64,000 nucleotides of DNA from Rhodospirillaceae bacterium LM-1 (GCA_902725215.1 CACUVI010000029.1:124001-188000), one strand, 5' to 3'. Numbered from the stretch's first letter, positions 8,191 to 15,910 are shown. The notes: generated by a model not told the origin, from the letters alone. Translations and numbers: made by a program.

Positions 8191-9362
8191 GACCGGCCCT
8201 CCTTGATGGCGGCAAGGATTTCATTGGGATCGTGCACGGCGCCGCCCGTGCTGTTGACGCTGATCACCTTGCACTTGCCAGCGGCCATGCGCTCGACTTC
8301 GAGAACCATCTGACCATAATTGATTTCAGGAACCACGATGGCCTTGACCTTGGAAGCGATCTCGCGGATCTGCTTTTCGGGGAAAGGCCAGCAGGTGATC
8401 ATGCGGAAATTTCCGGTCTTGATGCCTTCCTTGCGGGCATCCATCACCGCCTTGATGGCAATGCGCGACGTGATGCCGTAGGACACCACCACAACTTCGG
8501 CGCCGTCCAGTTGGTCAGCCTCGAAACGGACGATCTTGTCGCGGTTAGAATCGATCTTTTCGATCAGGTGCGTGATGTTGATTTTGCCCGCTTCCACGGA
8601 AGCCTGCGGGTAACCGCGCTCGTCATGGACCAAGCCGGTGATGTGAAAACGATAGCCATCGCCGATTTTGACCATCGGACCCGGCATATAGTTTTCCGCC
8701 CCGAATTTGAAGGGCTTGTACTGGTCCTTGGGTCCCGTATACCAGTTGCGCTCGACTACCTCGATCTCAGAGGCGGGCGGAATGACCACTTTCTCATGCA
8801 TGTGGCCGACCGTTTCGTCGGTCATGATAAGAACCGGAACGCGATAGGTTTCCGCCAAATTGAAAGCTTCAATGGCTAGATCGAAACATTCCTGTGGGCT
8901 GTCCGGCGCCAAGGCGATGACGCGATAGTCGCCATGCGATCCCCAACGGGCCTGCATCATGTCCTGCTGAGCGGTCAAGGTGGGCAAGCCTGTCGATGGG
9001 CCGCCGCGCTGCACGTTGGCGATCACCATCGGCGTTTCGGTCATGCAGGCTAGGCCAATATTTTCCAGCATCAACGACATGCCGGGACCCGAAGTGACGG
9101 TCATCACCTTCTGACCGCCCCAGGCGCCGCCGATCAAAGCGGTGACGGAAGCGATTTCGTCTTCCATCTGAATGAACAGACCGCCCACCTCGGGGCAGCG
9201 TTCGGCGAAACGCTCGGCTGTTTCGGTCGAAGGGGTGATCGGATAGCCAGCAAAGAAGCGGCAACCGGCCGCCAAGGCGCCTTCGGCCAGGGCATGGTCG
9301 CCATCCATGAAATGCGGGCCTTCAAGAACGCCCTTGGGATCTGCTTTGACCTTACGCACCAT
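8187..9362 (-). CDS. oorA: 2-oxoglutarate:ferredoxin oxidoreductase alpha subunit
   Basis: The alpha subunit, 391 residues, with the pyrimidine-binding domain first (GYPITPSTETAE near 36; QMEDEIASV near 67; SGPGMSLM near 92) and the transketolase C-terminal-type domain last. The start was set at 9362 (MVRKVKADP) because an AAGGAGA ribosome site lies directly upstream; an earlier in-frame start at 9386 would overlap oorD by 35 bp. It ends in ATGA with oorB. With OorB it forms the catalytic core of 2-oxoglutarate synthase. Confidence 0.92.
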   Translation of the reverse strand: MVRKVKADPKGVLEGPHFMDGDHALAEGALAAGCRFFAGYPITPSTETAERFAERCPEVGGLFIQMEDEIASVTALIGGAWGGQKVMTVTSGPGMSLMLENIGLACMTETPMVIANVQRGGPSTGLPTLTAQQDMMQARWGSHGDYRVIALAPDSPQECFDLAIEAFNLAETYRVPVLIMTDETVGHMHEKVVIPPASEIEVVERNWYTGPKDQYKPFKFGAENYMPGPMVKIGDGYRFHITGLVHDERGYPQASVEAGKINITHLIEKIDSNRDKIVRFEADQLDGAEVVVVSYGITSRIAIKAVMDARKEGIKTGNFRMITCWPFPEKQIREIASKVKAIVVPEINYGQMVLEVERMAAGKCKVISVNSTGGAVHDPNEILAAIKEGRS

Positions 9363-9624
9363 GCGTCTCCTTGTCCTCGTCGCCATCCGATGGAGCGGGC
9401 GAAACGTAAATCGCGAATTCGGGGCAGATCAGTTCGCAGAATTTGCAATCGCGGCACAATTCGGCATCCTGAACCTGCGGCGGGTGATAACCCTTGGCGT
9501 TGTAATCCTTCGACAGAACCAGCACTTTGGTTGGGCAATAGTTGACGCAAAAGCCGCAACCCTTGCACCAGCTCTCATTGATGTGGACGACGCCCTTGGC
9601 TTCTTTCAATTTGCCGAAATACAT
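9352..9624 (-). CDS. oorD: 2-oxoglutarate:ferredoxin oxidoreductase delta (ferredoxin) subunit
   Basis: A 90-residue two-[4Fe-4S] ferredoxin-type subunit with CKGCGFCVNYCP near 21-32 and CRDCKFCELICP near 57-68. It carries electrons between external ferredoxin and the TPP site of the Oor complex. It starts after an AAGGGGG ribosome site 10 bp below the HdrB-like gene and its end overlaps oorA by 11 bp. The delta-alpha-beta-gamma order is the same as the oorDABC operons of Campylobacterota. Confidence 0.88.
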   Translation of the reverse strand: MYFGKLKEAKGVVHINESWCKGCGFCVNYCPTKVLVLSKDYNAKGYHPPQVQDAELCRDCKFCELICPEFAIYVSPAPSDGDEDKETHGA

Positions 9625-9634
9625 CGCCGCCCCC

Positions 9635-10513
9635 TTAGATCAGACCCTTGCCGGCAAGCACCGGCTTGGGTGAGAAGTGGTGCAGGCCGAACTGCAAAAT
9701 CTGTTCGCCGCAACCAAAAGCTATCGCCATCAGTTGCGTGAAATAGACGACGGGCAAGCCGATAAAATCGGGATGATCCTTGATCGTCATTTCCTGGCGA
9801 TGATCGAGATTGTAGGCGCATAGCGGGCAGCTGACGGCAATAACATCCGCCCCCAAGGCGCGGGCCGAGCCAACGATCTGATAGGTTTTGTCGGCCACGA
9901 TGTGGGGATTATCCACCGTGCGGTAAGCGCCGCAACATTCCGTCTTCATCGGATATTCGATAGGCGTCGCCCCCAGGGCCTTGACCAGATTTTCCATGAC
10001 GACGGGATTTTCCGTATCGTCGATGGCTGCATGCTTGGGGCGCACCAGCGTGCAGCCATAGTAATTGGCCACTTTCAAACCCGTCAGCGGCTTGACGACC
10101 TTTGCCTTGACGTCCTTGAATCCGACCGTATCGCGCACAACGCCAAGAACGTGATGCACATCGACGTCGCCCTCGTAAGGCGTCTCTTCGTCGTACATGA
10201 ACTCGTTCATTTGCGTCAGTTCTGTCGGATTCGCACGCACGCGCTCGTTGGCGCGCTTCAACGTGTTGAAGCACATCGAGCAGGCCGTCACCAGTTGCGT
10301 ATTGCCTTCTTCCTTGACGCGGATCAGATTGCGAACGGGAGCTAGCTGATGGATGAGGTCGTCGGCCGCAAGCGAAGCGACGGTGCCGCAGCAGTTCCAG
10401 CGCGACATTTCCTCGACCTCAAGTCCAAGATGCGACATCGAGAACAGAGTCGAGTCCTCGAAGTTCTTGGCATGGTTCTTGAGCGTACAGCCCGGATAAT
10501 AGCTAAACTTCAT
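9635..10513 (-). CDS. HdrB/SdhE-like CCG-domain subunit of the fumarate reductase
   Basis: A 292-residue protein of the HdrB family. It has two cysteine-rich CCG domains, each ending in a CxxC: GCTLKN / CCGTVAS / CSMC in the first half, and GCTLV / CCGAYR / CPLC in the second. These bind the noncubane 4Fe-4S clusters of HdrB. Relatives occur as FrdE/SdhE in non-classical fumarate reductases and as the C-terminal part of methanogen TfrB. The start at 10513 (MKFSYYPGC) has a GGGGAG ribosome site; an upstream start at 10534 lacks one. It is first in the oor-hdrA-flx-acl operon, separated by a terminator from the other frd genes. Confidence 0.85.
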   Translation of the reverse strand: MKFSYYPGCTLKNHAKNFEDSTLFSMSHLGLEVEEMSRWNCCGTVASLAADDLIHQLAPVRNLIRVKEEGNTQLVTACSMCFNTLKRANERVRANPTELTQMNEFMYDEETPYEGDVDVHHVLGVVRDTVGFKDVKAKVVKPLTGLKVANYYGCTLVRPKHAAIDDTENPVVMENLVKALGATPIEYPMKTECCGAYRTVDNPHIVADKTYQIVGSARALGADVIAVSCPLCAYNLDHRQEMTIKDHPDFIGLPVVYFTQLMAIAFGCGEQILQFGLHHFSPKPVLAGKGLI

Positions 10514-10859
10514 TCTCTCCCCGCTCGCCGTCACTTTGCTGTCTTCGTTACGCGGAAATGGTCCACGTGCGAGAATTGACGGTCGAGCAGACGCAGAATG
10601 TTGCCATACGAGATATTTCGAAACACCCTCTTGGATGATGTAGATATCTCTTTCGTGTGGGGGTTTTTACACGCCTATGGGTGGCGCCATTCCATGCCTA
10701 AGAGTAGGGTTGGAACGGCAACCCAGTTTCGACGGCTGCGAGACATCAATTGGAAGTCGATTGGCCTGATTTCAATGCCGCATCGCAGCAAATATATTGC
10801 CGCCTTCGCGCTTGCACAACAGCCATCTGGAGTGAAGGCAAGAGAAGTCAACATACGAA
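10514..10859 (-). other. Long untranslated leader/intergenic region before the hdrB-like gene
   Basis: No convincing gene lies in these roughly 350 bases. If the candidate promoter at 10791-10819 is real, transcripts would carry a leader of about 270 nt before the ribosome site of the HdrB-like gene. A 6-bp stem (GGGTTG at 10707-10712 with CAACCC at 10719-10724) and a GAGATAT/ATATCTC inverted pair (10610-10616, 10644-10650) are the only structures seen. No known riboswitch class was recognised. Confidence 0.4.
10791..10819 (-). promoter_or_regulatory. Candidate sigma-70-type promoter of the hdrB-oor-hdrA-flx-acl operon
   Basis: On the minus strand TTGTGC and TATATT are separated by exactly 17 bp. 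The -10 box matches 5 of 6 consensus bases; the -35 matches only TTG. It sits directly downstream of the frd terminator and upstream of the HdrB-like gene, where a promoter is needed. Prediction by eye only. Confidence 0.35.
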
Positions 10860-10885
10860 AATCCCCGGGCCAAGACCCGGGGATT
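10860..10885 (-). terminator. Rho-independent terminator of the frdB-frdA-hdrC operon
   Basis: A perfect 10-bp inverted repeat (AATCCCCGGG / CCCGGGGATT) with a 6-nt loop begins 30 bp after the HdrC-like stop codon. On the minus strand the GC-rich stem is followed by a short T tract (ATTTTCG). The opposite side has no T run, so it serves the minus-strand frd genes and separates the two operons. Confidence 0.8.
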
Positions 10886-10914
10886 GATTCGGCGACCACA
10901 TCAAGGATGCATCG

Positions 10915-11346
10915 TCACGAAGTGAATTTGCGCATGCTGCCGATCAAGGCAATCGGCGGCACGTTGCGCAACGTGCCCAGGGGCAACTTCTCGAAGTTCA
11001 TATGATCCTTGCGTGTGCGCAAAACGATCTGGCGAACGGCTTCGATGACCTCGGCAATCTTGACGCCCTTGGGGCAGCGGTTATTGCACGTCAAGCAGGA
11101 AACGCAAGTCCAGATCGCTTCCGAGCGGACCAATTCCTCTTCGAAACCGAACTGGGCCAAGCGGATGATCTGGTTCGGCAGCACATCCATATAGGCGGCC
11201 ATCGGACATCCCGCCGAGCACTTGCCGCACTGGTAACAGGCGCGCAGATTCTGGCCGCTGATACGCTCGACCTTGGCGACAAAATTACGCGTCTCCTTGT
11301 CGCTATTGATGCGCACCGACATGTCCTGGTTCATCTCCCAGCCCAT
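10915..11346 (-). CDS. HdrC-like two-[4Fe-4S] subunit of the fumarate reductase
   Basis: A 143-residue HdrC-type protein with CYQCGKCSAGCP near 37-48 and CVSCLTCNNRCP near 82-93, two 4Fe-4S sites. In HdrBC-type modules this subunit links the flavoprotein side to the noncubane clusters of HdrB. The start at 11346 lies 5 bp after the frdA stop and uses a GGAG site within the frdA tail. The open frame continues upstream to 11943 only as a shadow of frdA. The gene ends at a strong terminator, so its HdrB partner is transcribed separately. Confidence 0.83.
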   Translation of the reverse strand: MGWEMNQDMSVRINSDKETRNFVAKVERISGQNLRACYQCGKCSAGCPMAAYMDVLPNQIIRLAQFGFEEELVRSEAIWTCVSCLTCNNRCPKGVKIAEVIEAVRQIVLRTRKDHMNFEKLPLGTLRNVPPIALIGSMRKFTS

Positions 11347-11351
11347 GCGCG

Positions 11352-13079
11352 TTACTCCGCCGCCTTCTTGTCGCCCGGTGAGATGCGCGAGCGCAGCATC
11401 GAATGACGGGCGGGCGCGCTGCCCAACCTGGCCAACTGCTGGGTCTTGACGTCTTCCGGCGTGTAGGAAGGCAGGATCATCGGCGACACCAAGTCGGTCT
11501 CGATCCCCTCTTTCTTCAACTCCTTCACATGCTTGGTGACATGATCGAGGCTGAGCTTGCCGACCGTGACCGTCTTGGCGTATTCGCTGGCATAGCGGCC
11601 AGCGCGACGCCCGAACACATTGTAGTCCAGCACCGAATTGCCCATCAGTCGATTGCGGCCATGCACGCCGCCCGAGGCCTCGCCCGCCACGAACAGGCCG
11701 GGGATGTTGGTCTCGCAGCGACCGTTGATCTCGACGCCGCCATTCTGATAGTGCAGCGACGGGTAGATCAGCATCGGCTGCTTGGTGATGTCGATGCCAA
11801 AACGGTTGAACTGACGGCACATGCCGGGGAACTGGTGCTTGGTGTAACCCTCTCCATGGATCATGTCGATCAGAGGAGAGTCCAGCCACACGCCGGTACG
11901 CCCGGCATAGGTTTCGATACCCATATTCCTGTCGGGGCTGCATTCTCGAATGATCGCCGCACTTTCGATATCGCGCGGCTCCCTGGGGAAGACGAACAAG
12001 TCGCCATTCTTGTTCAGGGGTTGCCCGCCAGCGCCGCGAATCTTCTCGGTGATCAGGAAGCCCGCAATCTGTTCGGGGAATACGGCGCCGGTCGGATGGT
12101 ACTGCACCGAATCCATGAACGCCAGCTTGGCGCCGGCGCGATAGGCCATGACCAAACCATCGCCGGTGGCGCCGTAATGGTTGGTGGTGGCAAAACCGCG
12201 GATGTGCAGGCGGCCAAAGCCGCCTGTGGTGATGATGGTCGCCTTGGCCTTGACGGTCAGGAACTGCTCGCTGTCCAGGCTGTAGAGAATGGCGCCAGCG
12301 CAGCGCCCCTTGTCGTCCAACACCAGTTCGACGGCAGGTTCAAACTCGCGCACCTGAATCTTGTCGGGATGGTTGTGCACCTCGTCCATCAGCGTGCGCG
12401 TGATGATGGCGCCGATGTAATCACGGCACGAAACCATGCGCTTACGCGACGTGCCGCCGCCATGCAGCACCTGCATCGACCCATCCGGCATCTTGTCCCA
12501 GATCACGCCCAGACGCTCAAGTTCCTTGACCACTTCGGGGCCGTCCTGCGTCAGAATGCGCACCAGTTCAGGATTGTTCTCGAAATGACCGCCGCCCAGG
12601 GCGTCGAGATAGTGGCGGGTCGGCGAGTCTTGCGGAGCCACGGCGGCCTGCATGCCGCCTTCCGACATCATGCTGTTGGAATCGCCCAGTCGCAGCTTGG
12701 TCACCAGCATCGAATTGACGCCATTCTGCATGGCGGTAATGGCGGCCCAGCAGCCTGCGCCGCCGCCGCCGATGATCAGCAGGTCGGTCTCGTAATCTGG
12801 CTCGCGCAAATGGATGTCCATCAGACGCGGCTCGACCATCGAATGGGCTTCAAGCAGCTCGGTGATTTCCGTGGTCAGTTCCTGGCCCTTGTTGGGACCG
12901 ACGCGAATTTTCTGAAGCGCGCCCTTCGAATAATCGGGATGGTATTTGGACAGAACGTCCTTGCGCTCCTCGGCGTTCATCGGCGGATAGACCGGATTGC
13001 CGGACTTAGCCAACTCCAGGCGCTTGGGGCGCGTACGGTCAACTTCCTTCAAAAGACCGGCAAGATAATCGGGATACAT
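11352..13079 (-). CDS. frdA: Fumarate reductase flavoprotein subunit
   Basis: A 575-residue flavoprotein of the succinate dehydrogenase/fumarate reductase A family. The FAD motif GGGGAGCWAA begins near residue 103. SEGGMQAAV, the HYQNGG active-site region and GEASGGVHGRNRLMGNS are present. Together with FrdB and the Hdr-like subunits it resembles thiol:fumarate reductases of methanogens and the soluble NADH-dependent fumarate reductase of Hydrogenobacter, an enzyme of the reductive TCA cycle. About 100 residues precede the FAD fold, longer than classical SdhA/FrdA. It starts 20 bp after frdB. No membrane-anchor genes are present, which supports a soluble enzyme. Confidence 0.9.
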   Translation of the reverse strand: MYPDYLAGLLKEVDRTRPKRLELAKSGNPVYPPMNAEERKDVLSKYHPDYSKGALQKIRVGPNKGQELTTEITELLEAHSMVEPRLMDIHLREPDYETDLLIIGGGGAGCWAAITAMQNGVNSMLVTKLRLGDSNSMMSEGGMQAAVAPQDSPTRHYLDALGGGHFENNPELVRILTQDGPEVVKELERLGVIWDKMPDGSMQVLHGGGTSRKRMVSCRDYIGAIITRTLMDEVHNHPDKIQVREFEPAVELVLDDKGRCAGAILYSLDSEQFLTVKAKATIITTGGFGRLHIRGFATTNHYGATGDGLVMAYRAGAKLAFMDSVQYHPTGAVFPEQIAGFLITEKIRGAGGQPLNKNGDLFVFPREPRDIESAAIIRECSPDRNMGIETYAGRTGVWLDSPLIDMIHGEGYTKHQFPGMCRQFNRFGIDITKQPMLIYPSLHYQNGGVEINGRCETNIPGLFVAGEASGGVHGRNRLMGNSVLDYNVFGRRAGRYASEYAKTVTVGKLSLDHVTKHVKELKKEGIETDLVSPMILPSYTPEDVKTQQLARLGSAPARHSMLRSRISPGDKKAAE

Positions 13080-13099
13080 GGTCAGCTCCTTGTCGTCTC

Positions 13100-13843
13100 T
13101 TAAGGCTCGATATCGCGCTCGTAATACATCTTGCTGAGAGAGGTCTTATCCATCCCCATCATCGATGCGTATTCATCGTCATACTCGCCGCCCTGAACCT
13201 GCTTGATTCGGGCGTCCAATTCCTTGCTTTCCTTGGCCAGATAGCGGCCATAAAGGCGCCGTCCCAGCACCCCCACCTTGTGCTGCACGATCTCGGCCGG
13301 GCAGCGCAGCGCGCACAGGCCGCAGGCCACGCAATCGAAGGAAATGTCCATGATCGATGCCACGTCGCCCCGCTTGGCGGCCTGGATATAATCCATCACC
13401 TGAATGCCCTGCGGACAGCTTTTCGTGCAGGTATTGCAAGCCACGCAGCGGAAAACCACCGGGTACAGGCGCTTGATGGTGTCGACGTCGGGCGACAGCT
13501 TCTCGATGTCGTAGATCGCCTTCTCCATCGGCACCGCTGGAATCTGGGTCAGCGACATGCCTTCCTGGACCAAGGTGGTGCAGGCCAAGCCTGAATGAAT
13601 TTTGTAATCGCCCGGCAGGCGATAAATGGTGCCGCAGGCGCCGCAGAAGCCTTCGCGACAACCGGCGCCTCGGATGATCTGCTGGCCAGAATATTCGATG
13701 GCGCGCATTATGGTGGCGTGTTCGGGCACGACATGGCGCTTGCCCATGATGTAAACGGTGACCATCCGCGCCTTGGGCGGCGTCTGCTTAACCGTTTTGC
13801 TTGGCTTTTCCGCTGCGACCTTCGTCTGAGGTTTGCGGCTCAT
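13100..13843 (-). CDS. frdB: Fumarate reductase iron-sulfur subunit
   Basis: A 247-residue FrdB/TfrB-type protein. After a lysine-rich leader it has a [2Fe-2S] domain (CREGFCGACG near 63, second cysteine in GLAC near 87). Two bacterial-ferredoxin motifs follow, CVACNTCTKSCP near 133 and CVACGLCALRCP near 171. It carries electrons from the HdrC/HdrB-like subunits to FrdA. It is the first gene of the frd operon, with a GGAG site 8 bp before the ATG. The second and third clusters are both four-cysteine CxxCxxCxxxC types, unlike the 3Fe-4S site of classical quinone-linked enzymes, in keeping with a non-quinone enzyme. Confidence 0.88.
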   Translation of the reverse strand: MSRKPQTKVAAEKPSKTVKQTPPKARMVTVYIMGKRHVVPEHATIMRAIEYSGQQIIRGAGCREGFCGACGTIYRLPGDYKIHSGLACTTLVQEGMSLTQIPAVPMEKAIYDIEKLSPDVDTIKRLYPVVFRCVACNTCTKSCPQGIQVMDYIQAAKRGDVASIMDISFDCVACGLCALRCPAEIVQHKVGVLGRRLYGRYLAKESKELDARIKQVQGGEYDDEYASMMGMDKTSLSKMYYERDIEP

Positions 13844-14225
13844 CTGGGCATCTCCGTCTGCGTCAAAGGCATCAAGACAGAGAGAGCCACAAGGACCTGT
13901 ATCGCATCAGACGCTTCTTCATCCTCAATCAAACGGATGATTTATAAAAGGGTCTTGCTCAACGTTTCCTGCACGGTTCGTTCCGTCCCACCCCTTGCGC
14001 GCCATTTTTTGCGAAGTTCCATGCGAAGGAACCTCGGCGCTGCCCTGGGCAGGTCTCTCCCTACCTAATGCTGCGAGATTGTTGTCTGGCAAGGAAAATG
14101 GAAACACCCGATAGGAGGTCCGCATTGACTCTTTCGGGTTGGGATTTTTTCATCCCTTCGGGTGGCCTGGTGTGGGGAAATGCCAAGCCATCTCCCTACC
14201 CGCAAGACGATTGGAGCTCGTCAAT
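13844..14225. other. Intergenic region upstream of frdB
   Basis: About 380 bases between the frd operon and the first histidine kinase. It must hold the frdB promoter, but no good -35/-10 pair was found. A short stretch at 13930-13950 (CAAACGG then TTTATAAAAG) resembles the inverted repeat at 15786-15807. A short hairpin (GTTCC/GGAAC, 14016-14032) and a GGGAT-T-rich-ATCCC hairpin near 14142-14156 were seen. No gene is supported. Confidence 0.4.
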
Positions 14226-15710
14226 TCATGAAGATGACATGGGCAGCGCGAAGGAAAAGGTAGAGCCGATCCCAGGAACCGACGTTACCCACATCCGTCC
14301 GCCATGATGCTCGACGATCTTTTTGCACACGGCAAGGCCGATGCCGGTGCCCTCGAAATCCTTGCGACTGTGCAGTCGCTGAAAAACCAGGAAGATGCGG
14401 TCGAAATAGTGACTGTCGATGCCGATTCCGTTGTCGGCCACCGAGAACACCCATTCCGATTTCACCATCTTGCATTCGACGCGAATATGAGGCGGCCTGT
14501 CGGCATGACGATATTTGATCGCATTGCCGATCAAATTCTGGAACAGGCGGATCAATTCGTGCGGATTGGCCAGAACGACCGGCATATCGCCCGGGGCCTC
14601 GACCTCGGCTTGGTTCTCTTTGATCGCCAGGGCCAAGTTGGCCACGGCCACGTTGATCGCCTCGCGGACGTCGAACGGGCTTTTGGGATGTGTCGTCCTG
14701 CCCACCCGCGAAAACTCTAGCAAATCGAGTATTAGATGATCCATGCGCTGGGCGCCGTCCTTGGCAAAGGCGATGAATTCAAGCGCCTCGGCTTCCAACT
14801 TGGCGGCGTAGCGTTTTTCCAAAAGACCGACATAACTGCTGATCATGCGCAAAGGCTCGCGCAGATCGTGCGAGGCGACATAGGCGAACTGCTCCAACTC
14901 GGCATTCGAGCTTTCGATGGCTTGCGTTTTTTCTTCCAGAAGCCTAGCGTTGCGCTGACGTTCGGCGATATCGATCCCAACCCCGGTCAGATAGGGAATG
15001 CCGTTCAACCGCGTGCGGACACAGGTAAAAAGAAAGGGTTGTTCCTGGCCGTTTCTGGAGGTCAGTTGGGCCTCAACCTCGGAACGTCCCTCCGAAAACG
15101 CCATTCCGATCCCGCCCTCGAACAAATCGCGCTCATGCCCCAGGAAGAGATCCAGTGCGCTCTTGCCGGTCAATTCCCTCGCCGAATATCCGGTAACGGT
15201 TTCCATGTTCCTATTGCAAACGACGAACCGCCTATCATCATCGAGCAAATAAAAAATGCCGGGCATGGTTTCGATCAGCGCCTGTTCGAAATCATGTTCG
15301 CGCTGCATCAAAACTTCATTTTGCCGATATGCTTCGACCTCTCGTTTAACGGCGAAAAATCGCCAGACAATCGGCAAGCAGGCAAAGAAAAGCAGCACCG
15401 AATCAAGAAGCGTCAAGACAGTATGGGACGTTCCATCCGGCAGCGCCCAGTGCAAGAAAAGCATGATCGACAATTCGGCGGCTGCAATATACAGCAATAT
15501 CCAGAATAAGGGACGGAACGGCAGGGCTGCGGCAGCGCCTCGCAGACGGTCCAGGCTTTGCATTAACCTCTTGCCAAGTGCATCCGTGACGTAGAGTGAT
15601 GCCCCCCCCATAACCGCATGAAGATGGCGCAAAAGGCCCGGCCAGACCGAGGTGGCGTTCCAGAAGGGACAGCACGCGTCGGCTTCGGCAGCAATACCGT
15701 CTGAAGACAT
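14226..15710 (-). CDS. Membrane PAS-domain sensor histidine kinase
   Basis: A 494-residue kinase. Two hydrophobic segments near residues 68-86 and 97-120 suggest a membrane anchor. A PAS domain follows (about 135-255), then HisKA with the phospho-acceptor in ASHDLREP, and an HATPase_c domain with NLIGNAIKY, DNGIGID and GTGIGLA motifs. No response regulator is adjacent. The start at 15710 is an ATG; the frame extends only to a TTG at 15758. Its C-terminal coding DNA is almost identical to that of the next kinase (see repeats). The signal is unknown; the location next to the frd operon is the only hint to its role. Confidence 0.85.
   Translation of the reverse strand: MSSDGIAAEADACCPFWNATSVWPGLLRHLHAVMGGASLYVTDALGKRLMQSLDRLRGAAAALPFRPLFWILLYIAAAELSIMLFLHWALPDGTSHTVLTLLDSVLLFFACLPIVWRFFAVKREVEAYRQNEVLMQREHDFEQALIETMPGIFYLLDDDRRFVVCNRNMETVTGYSARELTGKSALDLFLGHERDLFEGGIGMAFSEGRSEVEAQLTSRNGQEQPFLFTCVRTRLNGIPYLTGVGIDIAERQRNARLLEEKTQAIESSNAELEQFAYVASHDLREPLRMISSYVGLLEKRYAAKLEAEALEFIAFAKDGAQRMDHLILDLLEFSRVGRTTHPKSPFDVREAINVAVANLALAIKENQAEVEAPGDMPVVLANPHELIRLFQNLIGNAIKYRHADRPPHIRVECKMVKSEWVFSVADNGIGIDSHYFDRIFLVFQRLHSRKDFEGTGIGLAVCKKIVEHHGGRMWVTSVPGIGSTFSFALPMSSS
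14283..14561 (-). repeat. Duplicated kinase ATPase-domain DNA, copy 1
   Basis: Aligned without gaps to 15968-16246 (offset 1685), about 14 differences are visible in 279 positions. Most of these are clustered at 14401-14417. The similarity continues more weakly upstream through the HisKA and PAS coding parts. Confidence 0.85.
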
Positions 15711-15757
15711 TCTTTTACCCCGCGGACATTTTTTCTTTGTGAAATATTTGGCGCGCA

Positions 15758-15777
15758 ATAACGCTGGATTGCGCAGC
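15758..15777 (-). promoter_or_regulatory. Shared upstream motif, copy before kinase 1
   Basis: The plus-strand string ATAACGCTGGATTGCGCAGC lies 48 bp before the kinase 1 start. A 17-of-20 match lies at 17711-17730, 37 bp before the kinase 2 start. It is a remnant of the duplicated promoter region or a common regulator site. Confidence 0.4.
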
Positions 15778-15785
15778 GCCGAACC

Positions 15786-15807
15786 TTATAAACCAAACGG
15801 TTTATAA
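15786..15807. repeat. Perfect 9-bp inverted repeat upstream of kinase 1
   Basis: TTATAAACC, a 4-bp spacer AAAC, then GGTTTATAA. It is AT-rich and placed about 75 bp before the kinase 1 start codon, so an operator for a dimeric regulator is plausible. There is no T tract to suggest a terminator. Confidence 0.5.
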
Positions 15808-15910
15808 AGGCAACATGGCCCGATGAGATTCGCCAACTTTAGGCATCACAAGGATATTCCGGGGCATACTGCGCCGCACTACCAATTATAACATCTACCA
15901 GAAAGGCTTG

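Noticed and set aside
10707-10724. A 6-bp stem in the hdrB leader as a riboswitch element
   Set aside because: A single short hairpin without any recognised conserved core is not enough to call a riboswitch.
10598-11005. A plus-strand frame of 135 codons across the leader, terminator and the frdC-like tail
   Set aside because: It runs through the terminator stem and antisense to the HdrC-like gene; no motif or ribosome site was found.
11403-13103. A long plus-strand open frame (566 codons) opposite frdA
   Set aside because: It mirrors frdA, whose FAD and active-site motifs are clear. The plus-strand translation shows no family motif and is typical of GC-rich antisense frames.
14142-14156. 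A GGGAT/ATCCC hairpin with a T-rich loop, considered as the kinase 1 terminator
   Set aside because: The T run is in the loop and not after the stem, so it does not fit a rho-independent terminator on either strand.
14068-14307. A small plus-strand frame of 79 codons upstream of frdB
   Set aside because: Composition and content look random and it runs antisense into the kinase gene.
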